A stretch of DNA of 64,000 nucleotides. It comes from Bolinopsis microptera. Taxonomy: Eukaryota; Ctenophora; Tentaculata; Lobata; Bolinopsidae. Each line of letters opens with the position of its first letter. Within the stretch, counting starts at the first letter, position 1. The notes under the pieces are model-generated. The model was not told the DNA's origin, did not search any database, and saw nothing but the letters and a program-made list of their open reading frames with translations. Below, in pieces: positions 48,301 to 60,300 of this stretch. The DNA lies in the NCBI RefSeq assembly GCF_026151205.1, contig NC_087080.1, forward strand, positions 9,533,837-9,597,836, given 5' to 3'. Both the position numbers and the translations under genes were made by a program.

Positions 48301-51300
48301 AAACCTTATCGAGTATGGAATATCGTGTGTGATTATTATGGAATATCTTGTGTGACTATTGCGACTGTTTTGTTTTGTACCTTTACATTTGTTGAATTTC
48401 GCCTTTATGTGGTTAAACTACATTCATTAACTTTGACGTATGCAGTTGATATATGATGCCCTTATGTGGCTATTTGATATTTACTATCTCCCTGGTAGAA
48501 ACAGGTTGCCACTAGCTTTAGTTTTTACCTTACCTTTGATACCTTTAATCTGCTTCGTCGAAACTCGACAGGCCATCAGAGTTGCTGACCACCCCAGAGA
48601 GCAGATGCCTCTCGATCATTACGCCAGTCCAGATTAGAATTGGAGTTCGGTGATGTGAAGCCCCGGATTGGCGGTTTATCCGGCAGGATTTTCCACATGT
48701 GCATGACAATGTAACGTTCTCTGCGCCTCTGAAGTGACATGAGGGACAGGGTTTTCAGGCGATCCCAGTAATGGAGATGCTGTAAACCATGGATCTTTGA
48801 AGTGAAAGTTCTTTTTACACTTTCCAGCTCCTGAATGTCATACACTTTCGCCAGATTCCACAGTGGAGAACAATACTCTAAAATGTTTATTCTATGGCTT
48901 CTAGTCTACCATATTCACTTTATAAGAATCAACTCGGCAGCAAAAGATACTGCTGAAATATAACAGGATTATAAAAAGTACGTTTTTCTAGTTTCATTAT
49001 TTCCTTAGTATGTGGCCGCACATTTTGCACCTCTGGTTCAACCAGATCCGATTTTGACATCCGCCTTTTGTTTAGAGTGGCTATTGTTAAAAGTTCCTAG
49101 GGCGACTTTATGGCCACCTGACGGTGAAGGTGTAGTAAAGGTGTTGTAAAGGTGTTGTGAAGGTGTTGTAAAGGTGTTGTGAAGGTGTTGTCTTCTACTG
49201 TAATCATGTCAACTGGTAAATAGTGTCTAGAGTTGTAACTGTGAACTAAACAGTTCCTTTACCTGACTACAAATCTACTGTTAGAATCATAAAACATGGC
49301 CTTCACTCAGTTTCACATAGTTCACTGCTTCACTGGGTTGCTGCTTTTTGTTTCTGAACAAATGTTTTCCGTCTTCTTGCTGCACATCTTTTCAAATTGC
49401 ATTCCTAATTGTCAATGACATCTTATATAACCTACCAAAAGTTCCAGAATAATCTAGAATAATCTGATGATGCGTCCTAATTTAATTGAACGGCATTTGC
49501 TCGTTAGACATGTCCTGATTGAGCTAAGTGAGCTAAGTGAGCGATCATTAGGTTATTAATTAAATAATTAGGTTATTAATTAAGTTATAAGGCGTGTTAA
49601 TCGGTTTCAATCTAGTAGTATCGTTCGTTGGATTGCTTGATGAGTTTGAACTCAGAAATTTTAATTTGTTCTCAATTTTACATTGTTAATTACACAAAGT
49701 TTTGAGTGATCCAGTCAGTTCCAGTTCATCAGACTTATCTTGTCAAGGCCAGTCCAGATGAACATTTGGTAACTCAGTAATCTGCCGATGCACAACTGGG
49801 GCACACCTCGGGCACACCTCGGGCACAAACTCGGGCACACCTCGGGCACACCTCGGGCACAAAGCACACCTCGGGCAGAACCACCTGGGGCACATCTCGG
49901 GCAAAATTCGGGCATGGTAATTGGGAAACCTTGGGAAAAGAACCTGGGCACACCCGGGGCACATCTCGGGCACATCTCGGGCACAGATGTGCATCGGCAA
50001 ATTACCGAGTTACCGAACATTTTGATTTGTATATATATTGGTTGTTCTCTATTTCATACATTCTCCGTACAAATTAAAAGGCCTCATGTAGCCGGTGGGC
50101 CCGACATGATACGACATATCTCGACACGTCGGGGTTTGTCGGGGTCTGTCGGGATATGTTGGGGTTTGTCGGGGTGTGTCGGGGTGTGTCGGGGTGTGTC
50201 GGGGTTTGTCGGGGTTTGTCGGGGTTTGTCGAGCCTGGAGGCTACATGAGGCCTATTAAACAATCGGTCGCAAATCACTAGTTCCATGAGAATAATAATA
50301 CCGACGAGCATAATATCCCCACAGAAATGACCGTTAAGATATAAATAGTTTCATGTTAATTATAGTTCCCACTTGCCGAGTGTTTCATTTGTGTTATAGT
50401 TCATGATTTACGTGTACTTTCTATGAGCAAACAGGGAATAAAACTAGTTACAAATGCTTTGACAACCTCATTAAGGAATGAAACATTTTGTTGATTGGAT
50501 GCTCTCCTAGATCACATGATGGAGATTTACGAAGTTGAACCCAACACAACGTATGAACCCTACTTGAACTACCCACTGGGTATATTTGCAGCTGGGTGTG
50601 CTCTTATCTCAACCATCATCAACCCTCTTATATTCTACGTTTACAATAAAAAACAGAGATCAGTGAAGAACTTTCTATTTAATGTGACGGCGGTATCCGA
50701 CTTCTTAACGAACCTTCTTCCAGCAACTTTTGTTTGTTATGTCTGTTTCAGCTCAACGAGGTTTAACCAATACACACTTTTAAACCAAATTCCTGAGTTT
50801 CTCAGTTGCACTTTGGGATGCGTTTCTCAAGTTACAGTCACCTTGATGGCTGTTGCTCGCATGATAAAAGTCATCCGGCCTTTCTTTAGGCTAAAATTCA
50901 AATGGGTCAAAGCATACCTTGTGTGTTACACGATCTATATGGTGCTAGGAAACGGTGGCTTTCTCCTATTGGCGGGAATGACTGGTAAGAAAGCTGTTAC
51001 AAATACCAACCTGTTCATTATTGAAACGTGGAACAAGTACGTTTGTTTTGCCATGAACATGACCCACTGCTTCCTCGGCCTCACTTGTAGCTTTATCACT
51101 GTGGGCTATCTCCGGTTAAAGGTAGGAGGAATAGGTGAAGATGCCAACAAGATGAGGGGTTCTAACACCATCCTTATAATGAACATCCCTTACGTCATCT
51201 CCCTTGTCACTAACCTCCTCGCTCTCCAACACCATGGGATTAACTTTGACCTGGTCAATCACTACATGATCCCCATTTTCACCAGCGCTTTCAACCCATG

Positions 51301-54300
51301 TGTCATTGTGATAAGGTCCAAAGCAATCAGGACTCCAGCTCGCTCTGTTTTTAAGAATATGATCTCTGTTTCGTCCAAGTCTGCTGTTTCTGTTCCTGTT
51401 TCTGTTCCTGCTGCTGTTCCTGCTGCTGTTGAGTATTGAATTCAATCCATCGACTTCTTAGTTCTTACGATGAAACCGATTTGGCATAATATTTGAACAA
51501 CGAATCAGTTGGAGTGACACGAGCACAGAAACGTGACCACAGTAAAACATCAACTACACGACTCACGTGTCTATGCTACAGAAGTCACGTGACCAATTAG
51601 CGCGCACCGATGAACAGTTTTCCCATGACCACGGAAATCGGAATGCAATTCAACTTGTTTTGATAATAATAAAGTGATGCCAGAAGTGGTTTAAGTTTCA
51701 ATGTATAGTTTTAGAACACACATTTGGCATACCAAATGGTGGATTTTGCCAGCGGGTCTGTCTAATTAAGGGAAATCGACAGAGGATCTATCAGTTTATT
51801 TGCTAACCCGGGTCATCCCGCTAATTCTCACCCAAAACTCGGAGCAATCTATTGTACAATCAACTATGAGTTTATTTTTATTACATTGATAGAATTTAGA
51901 TGATAATAATGTGACATGATCTGTTTCATTTGATTCATAAGAGAGACTACGATAATGTTTTGTTTATCATTTTTTAATCACTGTAAAATTCAAAATGTAC
52001 TAATAACGGCATGGTAATTGGTATCATGTCAGGTTAAGTTTATAAGTTAAAGGTGACTTGCTTAAATCTCAAATTAAATGAAATAACAGCTTTGTAAAGT
52101 CGATGTGATTAAAAAAGATAACACATGCACTCTGAAGACGCAAACGTCCCTTCTTCTTCCTCTTTCAATCCAAAAACATCTCTTACTTCTCTTCCTTCTT
52201 CTCAAGCTACAGTTTTGACAGCTAAAAACCTCTGATGGAATGTTTCCTCCTACTTTCTCAACCGTGGGAAGTGTGCCTCGCGTGACTCTCTCTGTGCCTT
52301 GTGCACGCAGCACCACTAAAAAATGTTAATAAATGCTACAGAAATCTTTCCTTACAACAATAATTGTTCTTTGTACATAGATTGTTTTGACTAATCCAAA
52401 TGGCCATGGCCAAATTGTAATGTCGAAAAAAAGAGTTAAAAATGCCGGTAATTGCAGTCCATTCTCTCTGTTTTGTTATGAAATGAATTCAAGTATCGAA
52501 TGTTGATATTTGTTGATACCTCCAAGTGTTGTCGCGACTTGAAAATTCGAAGTGCTCTGAAAATGACCGTGGACTTTCTGACGGACTCACGATATGAACC
52601 CTACTTGAAGTACACGTTTGGAATCACAGCAGTTGTGTGTGCCCTTATCTCAACTGCTCTCAACCCAGTATTAATTTACTTTCGCAACAGGGGAAAACGA
52701 ACGGTCAAGAAATTTCTTTTCAATGTTATCTCGATAGCGGACTTTTTGACAAATTTTCTATCTGCTGGTTTCATCGGCTATGTCATTCTCAGCCCGACAA
52801 AGTATGATCGAAACATGTTCTTTCAAATAACAGAGTTTCTGTGCTGCACACTAGGCTGTATTTCTCAGGTCACAGCTACCTTGATAGCCATTGTACGCAT
52901 GATACAGATCATCATGCCCTTCTTCAGCGTCAAGTACAGAATGGTACTGATCTACCTCTTCTGTTACTCCCTCTACATGACCCTAGGAAACGTGGGAATT
53001 GTTTTATTTGCTGAAAAGAGTGGAATACTAAAGAATTTCGGCATAGTTGCCTCGTTAAAGTTGATTAATATGTACGTTTGCTCCACCATGTATATGCTCC
53101 ACTGTTTGGTAGGAATCATCTGCAGCATAATCACAGTCTTCTACCTCTGGGTAAACATAATATATCATAGAAATGATAAAGAAACCATGAGAAACGATAA
53201 AGCAGCCTCCAGGTTGAAGGTAAGGAGCTCCAATACGATCCTGCTGATGAACATCCCTTATGTGATCTCCATAGTCATTACTTTTCTAGCTCTGAACCGA
53301 AACATTGGCATGGACTTTTCTCTGGTTAAACATTACATGATCCCCATGGTGACAAGTGCTTTTAACCCTTGTGTCATACTAGCGCGAACTAGCGTGCGCC
53401 GATCTTCTCTGCCTGGTCGAAAGAGAACAAGACGATATCGTCGAATTTTGCAGCCAAAGTTCCAGCAGGTAAAGATTCGACAAATTGATGCTGAGGCTAC
53501 TGGAGAAAATCATTTGAGACGAAGAAGGTCATCTACTTTCTAATATTCTAAAGTCGATCTGGTGTCAAAAATATTATTTTAAGTGTGGACAAAAATTAAA
53601 AAAGGGTCGTGTACTATTTTTCGATGACTTGAATTTTTACTCGATTTTAATTTTCTGGTTCTTGGTGCGAAGAATTTTTTACACTCACATACTCTTTCAA
53701 ATGATGATTCTCGTGCGACATAGTGATTCTGTTAATTGCGACAAGGAAACATGCCTTTTTCAGGGAAAAGGAAATGATGATCTCAATAAATACAAATGTA
53801 TTTAATTGTAGTTGTGAAAATGTTTTAAAAAAACTAGAAAATTAGCTTTAGAACTATTTAAAACTGGTTTTCCTTTCTTCGCTGTTCTATTTTAAGTTAC
53901 ATATATTATGATATCTCTACATGTATTGATACATATTATGATATCTCTTTAAGACTCTGTTTTATTGTTTGATTTATAGCATTGCAAACCAAACTTTATG
54001 GCAGCTAACCCTCATCATCTCCCGTTACTTCTCGGAAATCCCTAAGAATGAGTCCAATTGTAGCGCAATGCTCTTGGGCTACAATGTATGCAAGTATTTG
54101 CAAGTTTGTTGGATCTCATTTCTATTGAAGTTAGTACTATAGCTTACGGTAGATGTATTGTGTTTACTGATACCTTGTCTATTGTCAGCACTGTCAATTA
54201 TGTATGACAAAGCAAATTCCAGATGGAAGTGTGAATAAAAGCACTAATGCTAAGTGGATATTCTTATGACAATGGTAATGGAAATATCTTACAAATATTT

Positions 54301-57300
54301 GGGCGTCCTTGCCACAATGTATCTGTAAGAAACCCGTATTGAAGATACCGAATTACCAAGAATTCTGCATATTACAGCGTCCTTGTGTATTCTGAACCCT
54401 TTAATTTTGTACCGTCACAATAAAAATCGAAGAACTGTTTTGTTGTTGTGATAGCCATATCAGATTTGCTGACCAACCTTTTTCGCTCGGTCAGGCCTCA
54501 AAAGTACAGGAAATATCCTTTCTTTCAATGTCCGCCCTGCTCCTTTTCATGATAAACGTCCAAGCATATAACATTGGTTTGTACTTTGTAGGGACGAAGT
54601 GCAGTAATGTACCGAACTTTCCTTCTTATCCCATATTAGATGAAGTTAAAACAGACTGTGTACCAAGTGTTGGGGAGTCAGCTGATATTCTTCACTGTAC
54701 AAGAAACATCACTTTAAAAACACTTAAAAATATATTTAACTTTTCTGAATTGTTTGTTTCTCTTAAGTCTTAACTATTGTGTGGTAGTCTTTGACGTAAT
54801 AGGCGATCCGAATTATGTCTAAAGATTTAAGGACATGACAATGCCTGAATTAAAATATTCTGTTGGATGGATCCGCAACTGCATACATCAAGAGCTATGG
54901 TGACAGACAGTACATAGAAAGATTGGCATAGCGGCAGTGGGCATAATGTGGACGATTATTAGGTATTTCAAGTATGTCAATATAGATATGGGTGGTGGTG
55001 AATAAGTAAATAACAATGGTATGCCTAAAAGCGAGACCTATTCAGGTATTTTATTTGTCCAATAGTAGAGCAAGAAGAACTGCTTACTAATCAATTAATG
55101 AAGGATGGCGTCGAAACTTTCACATGCAGTCCAACATGCAGCTGAGACACAGTAGCCAAGTAATTTCTATTTTTTCATTGTTTGCCACTCGATTCAAGTT
55201 ACAGTGTTAACTGTATGACCTTCGACTTTGAGACCGATTCACGGTATGAACCATACCTGAACTATTCGCTTGGTGCCTTCACCATCCTCTGTGTACTTGT
55301 TTCCTCTGCTCTGAATCCACTTATTTTGTACTTTCGCAATAAAAAGGAACGGACAATCAAGAACTTCCTGTTCAATGTCATAGCAGTATCTGACTTTTTG
55401 ACGAACCTTTTGCCAGCAACCTTCATCGGATATGTGTTTCTCAGCTCGACGAAGTTTGACCAATACACACTTTTAAACCAAATTCCTGAGTTTTTCTGCT
55501 GCACTTTGGGATGCGTTTCTCAAGTCACAGTCACCTTGATGGCTGTCACTCGGATGATCAAGATTATCAAGCCCTACTTGACGATATATTTTAAATGGGT
55601 GCTATCTTATCTAGTTCTCTATACTATCTACATGGTTCTTGGGAACGCTGGATTTCTCCTGTACGCAGGATTAAATGGTTCAGATGAGAAGGCGGGGAAG
55701 AAGATGGAACTGGCTATCTTGGACTCGTGGAACACGTATGTTTGTGCTGCTATGAACATGTTCCACTGTTTCTTAGGGATCACCAGCAGTTTTATCACTG
55801 TCGCCTACCTCAGGATTAACATGAGGGGAATTGGAGATCAGGTGTCAAAAGTTAGGGGCTCCAACACCATACTCATCATGAACATTCCTTACTTGATCTC
55901 CATTGTCATCAACTTCTTGGTGCTGTCTCAGACTATCAAGATAAACGTTGGTCTGGTTAATCATTACATGATCCCAATATTAACAAGTGCCCTCAACCCC
56001 ACTGTTGTTTTGATGCGAACCAACACGCTCAGGTCCGACATTGCCGCCTCTACCTATCAGTCAGGATCACAATATGGACGGTTGTCGAGTAAACACAGTG
56101 GCACTGGTCGCCGGTTGAGGAAGGACTCCAATCCTTTTATTTTACAATTTTCAAGATTGCAGCCAAGTTCCAGTCTCAAATGTGACCACTCGCCAAATTG
56201 ATACATGGATATAAGATCCGAGCTTGTTCGTATTTAATTTGCTCCTGTTACTACTGCTGCTTGTAATACTGTTACTACTGCTGATTGTAATACTTTTGTC
56301 AGAACTTTGACTTGATACTTCTAGTATTTACAGAGAGAAACTCAAGATGAAATGACCCTGTAATGAGTTAAAAGCGGCTTTTATGCTTTTCTAAATTTCT
56401 TTGCTGTGGTGTTATGTTTTATTTTTGAAAATGTTTTATAACAAATTGTTATTACTGCATGAACCAAGTACAACTAAGATTATGTGGCAGGATTACAGAA
56501 ACGGGACGCAGCCTTGTAAGGATTCATGTTCCAAGAAATTAGCTCTATTCGTGAGGAGGAACGAATAGGAAAATTAAAGTTAAACAATAACCAAGCAGGG
56601 TAAAGCTTACCATGGTCCAGTTTCAGATAATTCGAATTCTTGCTATTCAATTAAGACAGACTTACGTTATACGTAAGTTGCTTTAATTGAGGCTACATTT
56701 TCAAAATCAGCCGACAGCCAAACCACGGTTGGTCAGATTTTATTATTTTTTTTAATTTGTAGCTCAGCCGGAACAACTATTCCAATGACTCTCGTTCCAG
56801 CAACTTTTGATACTGCTAAACTGCACAACGCCCTCGTGACACTGATCACACGTGTTTGCCCTCGTGTCCGCCCTCGTGACACTGATCACACGTGTTCACT
56901 CTTCCTATCTTATTATTGCTAATCTATAACTTTTTCTGCTTCGTGGTGATCATCATATGAACTGAAATATCTGCTAATATTCAGAATCACAATCTTCTTT
57001 TGCGGTACCTTGTTACAATAGATATGTTAATTGTACAACTGTACCGCTGGTTCAATAATTTGATCAAAATTCTTCAACTTGTGAAGAATCCATCGGAATC
57101 TAGTTGGTCATCACAAACCATTCTCAGTTACAGACCGACCGTCAGTCTCCTTCTAGGTATGCAAATATGTGATTAGTCGCATAAAAGAATCACAATAGGA
57201 AGACATAGTTCCCTTTCAGATGTCCAATTAGTCTAACGACTAATGCGATAAGAACCGTTGTCTGAACACATACCTCGGGAATGAAATTAGGACCTGCCAG

Positions 57301-60300
57301 ATCATGTGGTAGCAATAATAAAAGCTATATCTTTGCAACTTTACTTGTTTACCTTGCCTGCCATTTTATCTCAACATGACATTTGATTTTGAGACCAATT
57401 CACGATGGGAACCCTTTCTAAACTACTCATTTGGGTTCTTCACGATTGTGACTGTCCTTCTCTCCACCATCCTCAACCCTCTTATCTTGCACCTCCGACA
57501 AAAGGAAAAAAGATCAACAAGAAACTTCTTGTTAAACGTTGTTGCAGTGTCGGACTTTTTGAGAAACCTACTTCCGGCAACTTTCATCAGCTATGTGTTC
57601 CTCAGCTCGATTGTGTTTGATCAATACACGTTCTTCAACCAGGTTCCTGAGTTCTTCTGCTGCACATTTGGTTGCATTTCTCAGTGCACGGTCACCTTGA
57701 TGGCGCTCGACCGTATGATCAAAATCATAAAGCCCTTACTTAGCATCAAGTTCAAGTGGGTCCTGACCTACCTTGTGTGCTACACAATCTACATGGTCCT
57801 AGGAAACGCTGGATTCCTCCTGTATTACGGAATACAGAGCACCCAGGAGACGGAGGTCGGCAGTGAGAAGTTTACTGCTGTGATGACGTTCCTAGAGTTG
57901 TGGAACAAGTACTTCTGTTCTGTAATGAACTTGTTCCACTGCTTGCTAGGAATACTGTGCAGCTTCATTACTGTAGCTTACCACCGCATGAACAGCAAGG
58001 CAGTAAGCCAGTACCACAACATGAACGAGAAGAAGAACGGGGAACAGGCCTTGAAGTTGAAGGAATCCAACACAATCCTCATCATGAACCTGGTCTACGT
58101 GGTTTCCATCGTGTTCAGCGTACAGCTGCTTCTGGGAAGTCTGGATTTGAACCAGGGTCTGTTCAGCCATTACATGATCCCTATATTCACTTGCGGCTTC
58201 AATCTCCTTGTGGTGGTCACCAGAACGGATATTCTCAAGAAGAAGATCTACCGTTCAGTCTCCCAAGTTGGTCGGCTTAGCAAAAAGGCTGGCAGGATTA
58301 GCGCGGTGGCTATTTCCAATACCATGAAATCGTCCATGAAATCTTACGTGTGAACACTGAACATCTGCCTCCAAAACTATATTCTGCTCCAAGGGTTTTG
58401 ATTCTTAGATACAATTTGGCGCCAGAGAAGAGGTTGTCAACATTTGGGTGTTTGGGATGAACGCCAGCATTTAAACTGCAGTTTGAGAATGAAAAGATAT
58501 TCCTTTTTGGATCTACTTAAATAGGAACTTTAGTTTGATAGTTACTATTTGTAACTTTATGGTGCAGAACGAAATAAGGGGTTGTTCATATATTATGACA
58601 TAATCTAGCTTAGGGAAAAGGGGTTTGGAAATGTATACTACTACTACCACAACTATATGCCAGTGTTATTTCTACCCAGAAGCTATGAGTACAGTGACGG
58701 TAATTAGGAGTGAGGATAAAAACAATTTAATTAACCAAAAAAATGTAATATGTGAGCATTCCGTGATAAGACCCTCACAAAGGATGTCAAAAAGCTTGTT
58801 GATTTTGTTTTGTTGCGCTATTCTTTTGTTTTGCGCTTGACTTATGTTATCTTCAAACTTCTTTATTAGATTATTTTATTTCTTTGTTATTTGGGATTAG
58901 TATTTTAACTTAATTCTCGTGGTCTAAATAAAAGTACATGATCTTAATGAAAGATAATTCGATGGATTTATTATTAATGAAATTTGGAATATTTGAGGGA
59001 TAGATTAAAAAACTGTTGTTTGGACTGAGGAGTAATTGTTTGGGTTAAATATTTTTGAGAATTGTACTTGTAGTGCGTTTCATTATCATCTTCCTAATAT
59101 TGACATTCATTAATTGTTTAAACACGAGTACAAAGAAACTCGATATTGATTAAGAATACGAGTGAGGGAAAATTACCATAAAAACTTTCGTATTAATGGA
59201 TTAATTGACTAATCTCAAAGTTGGCCGGTTAGTATAAAATCAATAAATCAACTAAACTCATATTACGCCAACTAATTGATAGCGCAATTAACTAATTAAC
59301 CAATTAACCAATTAACTAATGAGTAACTTTACCCAGACGGAATCAGGACGAAAGTACCGAGTGATGATTGGACTCCAGTCTTGCAACTGTAACAGAGGTT
59401 ACTTCTGTTCTCATCTCCTGTTTGTCATGCTGCGAGTCCTCAACGTCTCCTCCAGGGATAACATGCTCTGGAGCCGGAATCTCAAAAACTTCGAGGTTAG
59501 CTTTTGCGATTATAATTAGATATTAATTGCTTGTTTCCTTGAGATTTTTGATCACCGATGATTAATGATTAAAAAGTTAAGATTCCTAATTCATACCCAA
59601 TTGCTCTATCATCAGAAGTTTTAAAACAGATTCTCAGGTGGAACAACTGATTAAATCGTACGAGGAGAAGTCATCCGATCCCAGAAAACAGCTCAGAGGA
59701 CCTCATGGGCACAGGTATCTTGATAACTAATCTTCTTTATATTATTCAACTGTATGAAAAATATTAGCTGAAATCACAGGTGGTTTATTCTGTTTCACCT
59801 TTACAGAGTTTTCTAACTTAGACTGAAACTCTAAGTCTCGCTAGCTCACCATTACCTCACCATTACCTCAACATACCTTCCTTCCTCACCCTTACCGTCC
59901 GCAGTGAACAGAAGGCAGGGCTGGAGAGTCAGGAGAGAGCGGAAGGAGGAGCCGGGACGAGCGAGGGGTCGGCTGATGAGGACGCGTGTCCTATCTGTCT
60001 ACAAAACATGGAGTCAGGGGAGAAACTGGTTATTTGTAGGGGAGGGTGCAGCAATAAGTTGCATCATGAGTGTATGAAAACATGTGAGTACTTCTTCTAT
60101 ATGCTCGCAGTAATGACACCAGCCAAATTAAATTTGGGATTGATATAATTTCAACTGAACAAGTTTTTTACCCCATCATCCCATCATTTGATAACGTGAT
60201 GGCTTTATCAGGGGCACAGGAGCAAGAGAAGAGAAAGGAGAGGCTAATGTGTCCACTGTGCCGCTTCCTCTGGCACGACATAGACTCTTTCGAGTTCACT

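Larger units (their letters stand above)
40576..59336 (+). other. 18.8-kb intron 2 of the MAP3K1-like gene, host of nested GPCR genes
   Basis: Donor CAG|GTTAGA follows ...SGPNCFIVQ; acceptor TTTACCCAG precedes [12 protein letters not shown].... Both junctions are phase 0. In vertebrate MAP3K1 the equivalents of these two peptides are adjacent (a short helix leading directly into the SWIM finger), so they belong to one protein. All five intact GPCR genes lie between them on the same strand as the host gene. Confidence 0.8.

Noticed and set aside
49715-50249. Cys/Pro-rich and His/Thr-rich frames
   Set aside because: Encoded by minisatellite cores of two inverted-repeat elements.
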